From Blautia massiliensis (ex Durand et al. 2017) (GTDB lineage: Bacteria; Bacillota; Clostridia; Lachnospirales; Lachnospiraceae), in assembly GCF_001487165.1 (NCBI RefSeq), contig NZ_LN913006.1:1-64000 (forward strand): a stretch of DNA of 64,000 nt. Direction: 5' to 3'. Shown here in pieces: positions 8,017 to 15,907 of this stretch. A model generated the notes under the pieces. That model searched no databases and was not told the DNA's origin. It saw only the letters and a list, made by a program, of their open reading frames with translations. The position numbers and the translations under genes are program-made. How positions within the stretch are numbered: the first letter of the stretch is position 1; every line of letters starts with the position of its first letter.

Positions 8017-8949
8017 ATGAGCGAATTATTATATAACAAGTCAAAAGCAGTAGAAGAACTGAATAAAGTGGAAGGATTTTATCCTCTGGAACTTGCCAGA
8101 GTTATTTCTAATGAAGGGCAGGAGGAACAACGGTATCTGGATGTGAAATATCGGAAGCTGTGGTTCCGTCTGGTAAATCCCACAGGCAAGATTATCAGCC
8201 GGATTGTTCACTTTACCGAAAATATGGCAGTCGTAGAAGCCAGAATTTATCTGGATAAGTGTGATCAGGAAGATAATTATATTGCCAATTCCTTTTCACA
8301 GAAGTTTCGTACAGCAGATACACAGTTTGGGGATAAATTTCTTGAAATGGCAGAAACAGCGGCAATTGGGCGAGCTTTGGCAGATGCGGGGTATGGTCTG
8401 CAATTTGCTGATGTAGGGGAAGGAAATGATCCAATGCAGGTAGATGCAGGAATTCCTGTAAATCAGGGAACACAGATGCAGACTGCGATGCCAGCACAAA
8501 CCCCTGCACCAGGAATGCAGCAGACTCCCAATCAGTCAGCAGGAACCATGCCATCATTTCCGCCTCAAGCAACTCCGGGGCAGCAGATGATGGAACAGTT
8601 TTATCAAGAAGCACAAGCCAATGGAAATACGATTGGCGGGGGAACGGGTACAGGACAGATGACAAATCCGGTAATGATTCCGGCAACTGGATCTGTACCA
8701 GTTATGCAGCAGATGCCTTCTAAGCCGCAATTTCTGGATCCCAATATGCCAGTGGAAGAACTGGTGAAAAGGATGAGTTATGAGCAGGCAATACAAGTAG
8801 CCGTAACAGGACAGGGAAAATTTAGTGGAAAAACCATGGGACAGGTTGCAATAGAAAGTCCTTCCAGCTTGCAATGGTTCGCAGAACAGTATCATGGACA
8901 GAACCATTTCATACCGGCGGCAGCCAGAGTAATTCTTGCAAAGGCATAG
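8017..8949 (+). CDS. Probable ssDNA-annealing protein with low-complexity tail
   Basis: The start at 8017 is set by AAAGAAAGGAG 8-9 nt upstream; the longer in-frame form lacks a site. The product is 310 residues. Residues 1-140 form a globular domain ending in ETAAIGRALADAGYGLQFAD, a motif typical of phage Rad52/ERF-like annealing proteins. Residues ~150-245 are rich in Gln, Pro, Met, Gly and Thr and look disordered, like an SSB linker. A short C-terminal helix region (MPVEELVKRMSYEQAI) follows. With the YqaJ nuclease in the same operon it would make a two-component recombination system. The family assignment is by motif and context. Confidence 0.6.
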   Translation: MSELLYNKSKAVEELNKVEGFYPLELARVISNEGQEEQRYLDVKYRKLWFRLVNPTGKIISRIVHFTENMAVVEARIYLDKCDQEDNYIANSFSQKFRTADTQFGDKFLEMAETAAIGRALADAGYGLQFADVGEGNDPMQVDAGIPVNQGTQMQTAMPAQTPAPGMQQTPNQSAGTMPSFPPQATPGQQMMEQFYQEAQANGNTIGGGTGTGQMTNPVMIPATGSVPVMQQMPSKPQFLDPNMPVEELVKRMSYEQAIQVAVTGQGKFSGKTMGQVAIESPSSLQWFAEQYHGQNHFIPAAARVILAKA

Positions 8950-8971
8950 CAAATAGCCGGCTTAACATTCT

Positions 8972-8997
8972 TTCCACAGCCAATAAAGGCTGTGGAA
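8972..8997 (+). other. Perfect hairpin before the primase gene
   Basis: TTCCACAGCC-aataaa-GGCTGTGGAA is a 10-bp perfect stem ending just before the AGGAGG of the primase gene. There is no U-tract, so it is more likely an RNA stability or translation-control element, or a protein site, than a terminator. Confidence 0.5.
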
Positions 8998-9015
8998 GAA
9001 AGGAGGAACCATAGA

Positions 9016-10206
9016 GTGTATGATATGTCAGGCTTTAGCTACGATATCACAGATGTCGTGCATTTACTGCAGCTTAGAGTACGGCATAAAAATTCTTCGT
9101 CAATGGATGTGAATTGTCCATTTTGTGGAGAAACAAAAGGGAAAATGAATGTTAATCTTCAGAAAAATGTGTTCCGGTGTAATCGGTGTGATGCTTCAGG
9201 TGGAATGCTAGAATTATACGGAAGACTGCATGGTGTTTCCAGTGCAGAGGCAAACCGACAGATCCGGGAAGCTCTGGGAAAGGGGGAATACCGGACGGAT
9301 TATCAGGTAGTTCATAAAGAAGAGCCTGTAGAAATTTTCAATGCCGAGTTAGCGGATGCAGATGTCATTGACCGAACATATCAAGAAATGTTGTCGTTAT
9401 TGACCTTAAATGATAAACATCAGGAAGATCTTAAAAAAAGAGGGCTGACGAAAGAACAGATCGAGATACAGAGGTATCGTAGTGTACCGTTGTTTGGAAT
9501 TAAAAATATGGTACAAAAACTGTTGGAATCCGGACAGACGGTAAAAGGTGTGCCAGGATTTTATGAAGATCAAGATGGGAAATGGACAATTAATTTTACT
9601 TCTAAAAATTCTGGGATTTTGATACCGATTCGATCCATGGAAGGAAAAATACAAGGATTTCAGATACGGTTGGATCAGGTAATGGAGGGACGGAAGTATA
9701 TCTGGCTTTCCAGTGTGAAATTCCAAAATGGAGTATCATCAGGGAGTCCGGTACATGTCATAGGAAGTCTGGACGCAGAACAGATTTATTTAACAGAAGG
9801 TGCATTAAAAGGTACGATAGCCCACTATTTATCTGGAGATACGTTCATTTGCGTTGCAGGTGTCAATCAGTACAGAAATTTAAAGCCAGTTTTGGAAACA
9901 CTGAAAAGCAGGCATCTGCAGCACCTATATGAAGCTTATGATATGGATAAAAAAATGAAGGTATATTGTGATGGGGATTCTGAGAAATGTGATGCCTGTC
10001 AACGTAAACCAGCCACTTTTTATTGTCCGCATAAGATGCAGAAACGGCAGATTCTACAGAACGCTTGTAGAAAGGTGTATGAAATCTGTAGTGGATTGTC
10101 TATTTCCATGAGCCGTATGGTTTGGGACATGGATTCTTATGGTGAATGGAATGGGCAGATCAAAGGAATTGATGATTATTACTATGTATTGAAAAATACG
10201 GGGTAA
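9016..10206 (+). CDS. DNA primase (CHC2 zinc finger plus Toprim)
   Basis: This 396-residue protein starts at GTG 9016, 9 nt after AGGAGG; ATG 9025 is an alternative. A DnaG-type zinc finger is clear near the N terminus: CPFC...VFRCNRC followed by GGMLELYGRLHG. The Toprim part shows YLTEGALKG (acidic residue, about 260) and AYDMDKK (Asp-x-Asp, about 308). A second Cys cluster, CDACQRKPATFYC, sits near residue 325. There is no C-terminal DnaB-binding or helicase domain, so it is shorter than chromosomal DnaG, as is usual for plasmid and phage primases. It supports autonomous replication of the element. Confidence 0.85.
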   Translation: MYDMSGFSYDITDVVHLLQLRVRHKNSSSMDVNCPFCGETKGKMNVNLQKNVFRCNRCDASGGMLELYGRLHGVSSAEANRQIREALGKGEYRTDYQVVHKEEPVEIFNAELADADVIDRTYQEMLSLLTLNDKHQEDLKKRGLTKEQIEIQRYRSVPLFGIKNMVQKLLESGQTVKGVPGFYEDQDGKWTINFTSKNSGILIPIRSMEGKIQGFQIRLDQVMEGRKYIWLSSVKFQNGVSSGSPVHVIGSLDAEQIYLTEGALKGTIAHYLSGDTFICVAGVNQYRNLKPVLETLKSRHLQHLYEAYDMDKKMKVYCDGDSEKCDACQRKPATFYCPHKMQKRQILQNACRKVYEICSGLSISMSRMVWDMDSYGEWNGQIKGIDDYYYVLKNTG

Positions 10207-10252
10207 ATATGGACCGGGCAAGTTGTCCGGTCTTATGGAAGAGGAGGATTCG

Positions 10253-11041
10253 ATGAAACGAAAGAAAATTTACGGTATATTTATGCTTGTAGCCATTGCT
10301 GTTTTTTTATTTGCAGGAGGAAGGATACTGCAAATTTATTTGAATTATCAGGAAAGTCAAAAAGTCTATGAGCAGATGGAAGGGTTTACACAAAAGATAG
10401 AGGATCAAAACCTGTCACCAGAAGCGGTTCCAGGGGAAACACCAGAGGAGGTCGCAGAGCAGGGATTCCTACAGGTGGATTTTAACAAGCTGGAAGAAAT
10501 CAATCCAGATGTCATTGCATGGATTGAGATTCCTGGTTTGGAAATTAGTTATCCGGTAGTCCAGGGGAGGGATAATGACTATTATCTGCATCACCTGATT
10601 ACGGGAGAAAATCATAAAAGTGGCAGTATTTTTATGGACTTTCACAACCAGGAGGATTTATCAGACAGAAATTCCATTATCTATGGGCATAATATGAAGG
10701 ATGGGAGCATGTTTGGAACCCTGGATCAGTATCAGTCACAGGCACTTTATCGAAACTATCCCTGTTTTTATATGTATGTGACAGGATATATTTATGAGTA
10801 TCAGATTTTTTCCTGTTATGCAGCACCGACGGATCATCCAGCATATACTTATGATTTTCCTACTTCTGAGGACTATGAAGTTTTTCTGGAAACACTACAA
10901 AGAAGTGCTGAGTATAACACAGGGATGACAGTTACCAAGGAGGATCAGGTAGTGACCTTATCAACTTGTGTAAATACCCGAAAGGATTATCGCTATTTAG
11001 TACATGGAAAACTGAAACAGAAAATAAAAATGGAGGAATAA
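10253..11041 (+). CDS. srtB: Class B sortase
   Basis: A 262-residue membrane-anchored transpeptidase. ATG 10253 follows GAGGAGG. The N terminus has MKRKK and a hydrophobic span (about 6-25), giving an extracytoplasmic catalytic domain. Class B hallmarks are visible: IPGLEISYPVVQG, the catalytic His in IIYGHNMKDGSMFG, the Cys in TLSTCVNT and the Arg in DYRYLVHGKL. Sortases cleave LPxTG-like motifs and attach surface proteins. On conjugative elements they often serve surface adhesins of the transfer apparatus, but no LPxTG substrate is seen in this window. Confidence 0.92.
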   Translation: MKRKKIYGIFMLVAIAVFLFAGGRILQIYLNYQESQKVYEQMEGFTQKIEDQNLSPEAVPGETPEEVAEQGFLQVDFNKLEEINPDVIAWIEIPGLEISYPVVQGRDNDYYLHHLITGENHKSGSIFMDFHNQEDLSDRNSIIYGHNMKDGSMFGTLDQYQSQALYRNYPCFYMYVTGYIYEYQIFSCYAAPTDHPAYTYDFPTSEDYEVFLETLQRSAEYNTGMTVTKEDQVVTLSTCVNTRKDYRYLVHGKLKQKIKMEE

Positions 11042-11044
11042 CAG

Positions 11045-11464
11045 ATGTTAGATTTTGAATATGCAAAGGCATTGGTAGAGGTTGTGCTGGATACAACTTG
11101 CAGCGAAAAAGAAAGAGAAGTACGGCTGGAGTGTTTAACCCAAATATTTGGCAGAGCAAATGCTTATTTAAAGAAAGGCTTCTTACCCGATGTGGTAGAG
11201 GCTTTTTTTGTGCGAAAAATGAAAGGTTTGCCACTGGTATCGACAAAGCAGGATATGCAGGATTTTTTGAAAGTCAGTACACCCCATTATTTTGGTGGGA
11301 AATTTACAGTTAGTAATATTCCGTATTATTCTGAGGAAGAAGAACTGCTACTTTGGTCAGAAACATCACTTCGTGGTCCATTGATTTCAGCCGGATATGA
11401 ACGCTATATGGAACTGTTTAAAAAGATTTTGCCTCAAAAGGCAGAACAGATTAATTTTTTATAA
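11045..11464 (+). CDS. Hypothetical protein downstream of sortase
   Basis: A 139-residue soluble protein starting 3 nt after the sortase stop (AGGAATAACAG before the ATG), so co-transcribed. It has no motif I recognise. The N-terminal half is predicted helical (ALVEVVLDTTCSEKEREVRL) and the C-terminal half contains HYFGGKFTVSNIPYYSEEEE. It is probably an accessory gene of the element. Confidence 0.7.
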   Translation: MLDFEYAKALVEVVLDTTCSEKEREVRLECLTQIFGRANAYLKKGFLPDVVEAFFVRKMKGLPLVSTKQDMQDFLKVSTPHYFGGKFTVSNIPYYSEEEELLLWSETSLRGPLISAGYERYMELFKKILPQKAEQINFL

Positions 11465-11545
11465 AGAGAAATAATTCGAATGAGGACTGGAAATGTATAG
11501 TAGGTAAAGATGAATGTTAAAAATCATTGTATAGGAAGAAAGCAC

Positions 11546-11581
11546 CTGTCTGTGGTAAAATGCCGCAGACAGAATTTTTTT
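11546..11581 (+). terminator. Terminator before the segregation genes
   Basis: CTGTCTGTGG (11546-11555) pairs with CCGCAGACAG (11563-11572) and is followed by AATTTTTTT. It closes core operon A, or acts as an attenuator for the parM-like gene at 11652. Confidence 0.8.
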
Positions 11582-11651
11582 GAAAAAAAGTTGCTTTGTA
11601 CGGAAGTTCTGCGTACAAGAGAAGTATAAAGAAAAAAGGAGAGATGATTTT

Positions 11652-12572
11652 ATGATAAAAAAAGTTCGGATTGCGGTAGACCATGGCAATAGAAATATGA
11701 AAACCTGTTCCCAGGTATTTACGACAGGGCTTACCATTCAGGATAAAAAGCCTGCCAGAGGGGAAAAGTTCCTGTTCTATGAGGGAAAGTATTATGTGCT
11801 GAGTGAAAATAGGATTCCTTATCAAAGAGATAAAACGCAGGATGATCGGTTTTTTATCCTGACTCTATTTGCAATCGTAAAAGAGCTGGAGGAAAACTCT
11901 CAAATTCAGCCAGAGGATGTCATTCAGGTGGATCTTCCGATTGGGCTGCCACCCAAGCATTATGCAGAACTTTGTGAACGGTATGAAGCATATTTTAAAA
12001 GACAAGGGAAAATTCATGATATCAATTACTGTGGTAGTACATATCATATCACCATTGGAGAGGTAATGGCATTTCCACAGGACTATGCGGCTATGATGAC
12101 TATGATTGAAAAGCTGCAGCAGATTCCCAAAGTAGTAGGAATTGATATAGGAGGATTTACTACAGACTATCTTCTGATGCGGAAAGGTAATCCGGATATG
12201 GAAGCCTGTGATTCCATGGAAAAAGGCGTGATTACCATGTATAACAAGATTATTTCCGGGATTAACAGTGAATATGATATTTTGTTAGAGGAAAGTGATA
12301 TTGACAGTATCCTTCAGGGAAACACAGAATTTTATGAAGAGGCTGTAGTCCGTATGACAGAAGGTATGGTGCAGGATTTTGTAAAGGATCTGCTGAACAG
12401 CATTCGAGAGAGAGGAATAGATACCAAAGCAGCATATACGGTATTTATTGGAGGTGGGGCAAAGCTATTGAGCCATTTTCTGGAACAATCGGACCGTCTG
12501 GGGAAATATACCTTTATTGAGGATATTTCTGCCAATGCCAAAGGATATGACAGATTGTTTCAGATTATGTAG
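11652..12572 (+). CDS. parM: ParM/StbA-like actin family segregation protein
   Basis: A 306-residue actin-like ATPase. ATG 11652 is set by AAAAGGAGA upstream. Actin-fold motifs are visible: VDHGNRNMKT at the N terminus (phosphate 1), VVGIDIGGFTTDYLL (about 160-174, phosphate 2) and FIGGGAKLLSHFL (about 267-279, adenosine loop). Plasmid ParM-like proteins polymerise to push sister plasmids apart. The small gene immediately downstream fits a ParR adaptor. This suggests that the element spends time as an extrachromosomal circle needing active partition. The centromere may lie in the 11465-11651 gap, but no iterons stand out. Confidence 0.85.
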   Translation: MIKKVRIAVDHGNRNMKTCSQVFTTGLTIQDKKPARGEKFLFYEGKYYVLSENRIPYQRDKTQDDRFFILTLFAIVKELEENSQIQPEDVIQVDLPIGLPPKHYAELCERYEAYFKRQGKIHDINYCGSTYHITIGEVMAFPQDYAAMMTMIEKLQQIPKVVGIDIGGFTTDYLLMRKGNPDMEACDSMEKGVITMYNKIISGINSEYDILLEESDIDSILQGNTEFYEEAVVRMTEGMVQDFVKDLLNSIRERGIDTKAAYTVFIGGGAKLLSHFLEQSDRLGKYTFIEDISANAKGYDRLFQIM

Positions 12573-12587
12573 AGGAGTGTGATTAAT

Positions 12588-12953
12588 GTGGAGAAAAAGA
12601 ATCCTTATAAATTCACACTTGGGTTTGATAAAACGAAACCAACTCATGTACGTGCAGTAGAGATTTTAAACGCCGTAAGGGATAAAGCCGACTTAATTGC
12701 ATCAGCAGTGGTAACGCATATAGATGGCGGCAGAACAGAAGAAGGGGCTGTATTGAACCAAGAAGCTTTGCAGATTATGATGTTGGAATTGGTAAAGCAA
12801 GAAGTGGAAAAAGCAATGCAGAACTATTCTTCAAAACAGGAGAATGTTCAAGTGGAAGAAGAAATAGAGAAACAGAAGGTATCTGAATTTGTCCTTGCAC
12901 CTGAAGTTGCCAAAAGCGTTAGAGATGCAATGAGTGCATTTAGAAATAGATAG
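12588..12953 (+). CDS. ParR-like adaptor protein
   Basis: A 121-residue protein starting at GTG 12588, 10 nt after AGAGGAG; GTG 12579 is an alternative. The N-terminal segment KFTLGFDKTKPTHVRAVEIL and DLIASAVVTHIDGG resembles the ribbon-helix-helix part of ParR-type proteins. The rest is Glu/Lys/Gln-rich and ends with a helix, EVAKSVRDAMSAFRNR, which may be the filament-binding tail. It is placed 15 bp after parM and followed by a terminator. The assignment rests on size, fold pattern and context. Confidence 0.6.
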   Translation: MEKKNPYKFTLGFDKTKPTHVRAVEILNAVRDKADLIASAVVTHIDGGRTEEGAVLNQEALQIMMLELVKQEVEKAMQNYSSKQENVQVEEEIEKQKVSEFVLAPEVAKSVRDAMSAFRNR

Positions 12954-12962
12954 AAAAGAAAA

Positions 12963-12994
12963 AAGAAGCATCGGATTTTGAGTGCTTCTTTTTT
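12963..12994 (+). terminator. Terminator of parM-parR
   Basis: AAGAAGCA (12963-12970) pairs with TGCTTCTT (12983-12990), followed by TTTT. It begins 10 bp after the parR stop codon. Confidence 0.85.
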
Positions 12995-13096
12995 GTTGCA
13001 CATTTATGCCAATTCACAGGAACCCCACAGATTTCGCACAGGTTTCTCACAGATTTCATCCGTATAATCAAAAGTCAGATATTGTCAGAAAAAGGC

Positions 13097-13447
13097 TTAA
13101 TTGAGGGGATCCTTTTCTTTCAATGCAGAAAGAAGCCCACGCAAGGTGCGTAGGGCAATTTGCCGCTCGTCTTCAGAGCAGTTTTGCAGTTCTTTCATAA
13201 TCTGATAAGTAGTAGTGTCCGGTTCCTTTCGTTCATCCTGAACAGCTGCATCAATTGAAATATTCAGAAATTGAGCGATTGGGATTAAAGTTGCAAGTTC
13301 CGGATTGCCATTACAGGTTTCAATATCAGAAATGGTCCGGGTGGACACACCGGCTTGTTCTGCAAGTCTTGATTGTGACAGACCACGCCTTTCTCTTTCA
13401 CTTCTTACCATATAGCCTAATTTTTTCTTGACGGTATCCATCAGCAT
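13097..13447 (-). CDS. XRE-family repressor
   Basis: A regulator of about 116 residues. A Cro/C1 helix-turn-helix lies at roughly residues 13-65: LGYMVRSERERRGLSQSRLA, then AGVSTRTISDIETCNGNPEL and IPIAQFLNISID. The C-terminal 50 residues are Glu/Arg-rich and may mediate dimerisation. Several in-frame starts lie close together (GTG 13456, ATG 13453, 13447, 13441); 13447 has GAGG at good spacing. It is divergent from the sigma-like gene cluster and faces an operator-like region at 13505-13534, as in ICE master control circuits. It is a good candidate for binding the operator arrays elsewhere on this element. Confidence 0.85.
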   Translation of the reverse strand: MLMDTVKKKLGYMVRSERERRGLSQSRLAEQAGVSTRTISDIETCNGNPELATLIPIAQFLNISIDAAVQDERKEPDTTTYQIMKELQNCSEDERQIALRTLRGLLSALKEKDPLN

Positions 13448-13504
13448 CCGCATCACCTCACTTATTGTTTTATTTTATCGTAGATTGATAGTAAGAGAAA
13501 CGCA

Positions 13505-13534
13505 TTATAGTGCATGAAGATACGCAATATAATG
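13505..13534. promoter_or_regulatory. Operator region between divergent XRE gene and small ORF
   Basis: TTATAGTGCATGAAGAT (13505-13521) is followed by CAATATAATG (13525-13534), two inverted AT-rich half-sites about 20 bp apart. The same TGTGCATGAAGAT-type core sits in the 2752-2773 operator. Autoregulation by the XRE protein is inferred. Confidence 0.5.
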
Positions 13535-13574
13535 TGAATTGCGGGGCAGGAGAACCTACAAAGGAGGAGCATCT

Positions 13575-13676
13575 ATGCTGCAAGGAAAGACAAGGCACTT
13601 GTGTAATGATTCGTCAAAAAAATCTTGCTTTTGCAGGGGTGCCAAAAGGGTTATTTATATGCAGTATATGCGTTAA
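13575..13676 (+). CDS. Small ORF with strong ribosome binding site
   Basis: This 33-codon frame begins MLQGKTRHLCND and continues with SSKKSCFCRG. It is preceded by AAAGGAGGAGC at ideal spacing, so translation is likely. It has three Cys and many basic residues, and I recognise no family. It is the first frame after the operator region and lies ahead of the sigma-like gene, so it may be a small regulatory or leader peptide. The DNA between 13677 and 13842 holds no convincing gene. Confidence 0.45.
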   Translation: MLQGKTRHLCNDSSKKSCFCRGAKRVIYMQYMR

Positions 13677-13842
13677 TATATGAAGTCACCGTGCAGGATG
13701 ATGCATGGGATAAGAAAGATGTCGAGCCAGAAGAAATGTGGTTCGGCGTTTTCTTTTACCAAAATAAAAATATCCTTCATAGATGCAGATCTCCACCTCT
13801 GAAGTTTGGAAACTTATTGATTTCAAATTTCGGAGGTAGAAA

Positions 13843-14289
13843 ATGAAAGAAGAACAAAAATATCACGGATCTAAGACAAGAAATTATTTTACTGCGTACT
13901 TGTTGGCATCTATAAGAGGAAAAAGACTTCGGTATCTGGAAAAGCAGCAGAAAATATTATTTGCAGAGGAAAATCTGGAAGATAAAGAATTTACAGATAC
14001 GGATATTTCGCCAGAGGAAAGGCTGGAATTGGAGCAGAAAGAGCGACTGCTCATGGAAGAAGCACAGGGGATTTATCCAGAATGGAATGAGATGACGGAC
14101 ATAAACCTTATGGAAGCCATGTTTTCTTTGCATGAGGAAGAACGAAAGCTTATCTATCAGCATGTATTTGAGGAACGTACATTTAAAGAAATGAGCATCT
14201 TGAATCAGATGCCGGAAGAACGGTGTAAAGGTGCATATTATTGGGCTATCCGGAAAATACGCAAGAGAATGGGAGGAAAGAAATCATGA
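13843..14289 (+). CDS. Sigma-70 region 4-like regulator (Tn916 ORF7-like)
   Basis: A 148-residue protein preceded by GGAGG. It has an acidic N-terminal half and a C-terminal segment, LHEEERKLIYQHVFEERTFK...MPEERCKGAYYWAIRKIRKR, which fits the sigma region 4 helix-turn-helix. Proteins of this kind are conserved in Tn916-like elements just ahead of a second HTH protein, as here. It probably activates element transfer or excision genes. Its stop overlaps the next start (ATGA). Confidence 0.75.
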   Translation: MKEEQKYHGSKTRNYFTAYLLASIRGKRLRYLEKQQKILFAEENLEDKEFTDTDISPEERLELEQKERLLMEEAQGIYPEWNEMTDINLMEAMFSLHEEERKLIYQHVFEERTFKEMSILNQMPEERCKGAYYWAIRKIRKRMGGKKS

Positions 14290-14474
14290 ATTTTAAAGAA
14301 TTGTTATACCGGGCAAGGCAAGGGAATCAAGAGGCCATACTGGAAATATTTGAAATGTACCGACCACTTTTAATTAAAAATGCTTTGGTAGAAGGGATTT
14401 TTGATGAAGATCTGTATCAGGAATTAACAGCAGAATTGCTGAAGTGCATACGGTATTTTAGAGATGTAGAATAG
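14286..14474 (+). CDS. Helix-turn-helix protein (Tn916 ORF8-like)
   Basis: A 62-residue protein beginning MNFKELLYRARQGNQEAILE, followed by IFEMYRPLLIKNALVEG and DLYQELTAELLKCIRYF. This matches the sigma region 2-like/HTH_16 proteins that accompany the sigma-like gene in Tn916-type elements. It starts inside the stop of the preceding gene, indicating translational coupling. The pair marks the right edge of core module A. Confidence 0.75.
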   Translation: MNFKELLYRARQGNQEAILEIFEMYRPLLIKNALVEGIFDEDLYQELTAELLKCIRYFRDVE

Positions 14475-14489
14475 TATTATAGTAGTATA

Positions 14490-14523
14490 GGAAGAGGCGT
14501 GACTGGTAAGGTACGCCTCTTCC
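14490..14523 (+). terminator. Perfect hairpin after the sigma/HTH pair
   Basis: GGAAGAGGCGT (14490-14500) pairs perfectly with ACGCCTCTTCC (14513-14523). The U-tract is poor, so termination may be partial. It marks the boundary to the AT-rich cargo region. Confidence 0.65.
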
Positions 14524-14660
14524 GTATATCATAGAGAGCTGAACGATAATAAAAGAATGTTGTGATTACCAAGTAGGCAATAAAAAAGGCAATCTATACA
14601 AGAAAACTAGACTAGTATCAATGAGGACATTTATTATAAAAAGATAAGGAGGATGTATTC

Positions 14661-14843
14661 ATGGGAAGGGAACAGAATAAAAAGGGTTTAGATGAAATAA
14701 ACAGAAATCATGATGAGAAACAAAATATAACGGAGAAAGAATGGGCATTATTAGAAAAATATAGAAATCTTTGTGAGGAAAATAAATTAACAATAGATAT
14801 TTTGATTCAACGATTATTGACACATCAGAAAGGCAGGGAATAG
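14661..14843 (+). CDS. Small hypothetical protein upstream of LytTR regulator
   Basis: A 60-residue, highly charged protein preceded by AAGGAGGATGTATTC. NITEKEWALLEKYRNLCEEN leads into KLTIDILIQRLL, a largely helical peptide with no membrane segment. One base separates its stop from the TTG start of the response regulator, so the two are translated together. Function is unknown; a small modulator of the adjacent regulator is possible. Confidence 0.65.
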   Translation: MGREQNKKGLDEINRNHDEKQNITEKEWALLEKYRNLCEENKLTIDILIQRLLTHQKGRE

Positions 14844-14844
14844 G

Positions 14845-15573
14845 TTGATTAAAGTAGGATTGTGTGATGACATTACAGACTATAACAAAAAAATGGAGAA
14901 CTATATAATACGTTATGGTAATGAAAACCATATAAAGGTTAAAATTACTGCATACGGAAGTGGTTCACAATTGTTATTAAACTTTCAAAAGAGAAAGTTT
15001 GACATAATTTTTTTGGATGTTTCTATGCCGGAATTAGATGGGTTTGAAACAGCAGAACGAATTAGAAGTATAGATGAAAATGTTGTAATAGTATTTTGTA
15101 CATCCTTTTACACAATATCAAATGCAGGGAAAGGTTTTGAAGTGGATGCAGAGGATTTCTTATCAAAGCCATTATTATATAAAAAGGTAGAACACCTTTT
15201 AAATAAAGTATATAAAAAGAAATTGTTGTGTGCAGAGGAAAAATTATTTTTGAAGTGCCAAGATGGATTGATTACGCTACAGCTTTCAGATATAATCTAC
15301 ATACAGGTAAGGAACAAACTATTGATTCTGCATACGAATAAGGGAGAAATACAAAGTAGCCAAAGGATGAGGGAACTGGAGGAAAGATTAAGCCGAAAAT
15401 TATTCTTCAGATGTCATAACAGCTACATAGTAAATTTTGATTATGTAGAAGGTTTAAAGAATGATAGTGTACTCGTTAAGGATAAGAATCAACAGTTAAA
15501 AGAGATTCCGGTGAGTAAATATAAAAAAGAAGAATTTATGAAAGAATTAGCTATTTATGTAGGAAATAGATAG
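14845..15573 (+). CDS. LytTR-family response regulator 1
   Basis: A 242-residue regulator. The receiver domain (1-120) has GLCDD, the phosphoacceptor Asp in IIFLDVSMPELDG (about 56) and the Lys in FLSKPLL. The LytTR DNA-binding domain (about 135-240) shows LSDIIYIQVRNKLLILHT, RELEERLSRKLFFRCHNSYIVNF and VEGL. Start is TTG 14845. It resembles AgrA/ComE-type activators that read peptide signals. It precedes the first precursor gene, and a second LytTR regulator with a kinase lies at 17407-19465. It has no adjacent kinase of its own. Confidence 0.92.
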   Translation: MIKVGLCDDITDYNKKMENYIIRYGNENHIKVKITAYGSGSQLLLNFQKRKFDIIFLDVSMPELDGFETAERIRSIDENVVIVFCTSFYTISNAGKGFEVDAEDFLSKPLLYKKVEHLLNKVYKKKLLCAEEKLFLKCQDGLITLQLSDIIYIQVRNKLLILHTNKGEIQSSQRMRELEERLSRKLFFRCHNSYIVNFDYVEGLKNDSVLVKDKNQQLKEIPVSKYKKEEFMKELAIYVGNR

Positions 15574-15600
15574 ATTGAATATTTTATGCAAAAAAAAAGT

Positions 15601-15655
15601 CGATTTAGACATGGAATGTTGATATATAGGAAAAAGCAGAGTATAGTTTGGACAT
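15601..15655 (+). promoter_or_regulatory. Promoter-region motif before precursor 1
   Basis: CGATTTAGACAT (15601-15612) fits a motif, C-R-A-W-W-T-A-G-W-C-A, also present before precursor 2 (26818), the phospholipase gene (19531) and metK (31996). In addition TTTAGACAT (15604) and TTTGGACAT (15647) form a direct repeat 43 bp apart, each followed by TGATAT. Binding by a LytTR regulator is inferred. Confidence 0.45.
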
Positions 15656-15685
15656 ACTTACTGATATTGAAAGGAGAGAAAGGAT

Positions 15686-15841
15686 ATGCAGGAAATTAAA
15701 ACAACAGAGGAATATCAAAAAGAAGTGGAGATAACAGAAGAAGAAATAGAAAGTTATTCCGGCTGTTCAGAAAGAACACAGAGATGTTTAACTGATTGTC
15801 CCTGGCCGTTCCCAGGATCTTATATTAATGCAGCAAGCTAA
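15686..15841 (+). CDS. RiPP precursor peptide 1 (CX6CLxDC family)
   Basis: A 51-residue peptide translated from ATG 15686 behind AAAGGAGAG. The leader is Glu-rich with ITEEEIESYS (residues 16-25). The core begins with Cys27 and has Cys34 and Cys38 in the pattern CX6CLTDC, ending PWPFPGSYINAAS. The gene at 26905 encodes the same leader motif and Cys spacing, which argues strongly that both are real. It lies directly upstream of a radical SAM/SPASM gene, with only a terminator-like hairpin between, so thioether (sactipeptide or ranthipeptide type) crosslinking of the Cys residues is inferred. No precursor family known to me matches. Confidence 0.82.
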   Translation: MQEIKTTEEYQKEVEITEEEIESYSGCSERTQRCLTDCPWPFPGSYINAAS

Positions 15842-15848
15842 ATTAGAG

Positions 15849-15896
15849 AACCGCATACCTATCTGAAAAATGGATAGGCTGTGCGGTTACTTTTTT
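15849..15896 (+). terminator. Terminator-like hairpin between precursor 1 and its maturase
   Basis: AACCGCA-x-ACCTATC pairs with GGATAGG-x-TGCGGTT around the loop TGAAAAAT, followed by ACTTTTTT (15889-15896). It sits between the precursor stop and the radical SAM ribosome site. Partial termination would give much more precursor than enzyme mRNA, a common RiPP arrangement. Confidence 0.8.
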
Positions 15897-15907
15897 GGAG
15901 GAAAGAG

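Noticed and set aside
13677-13842. 73-codon frame spanning 13625-13846
   Set aside because: No ribosome site or recognisable composition; it overlaps the better-supported small frame at 13575.
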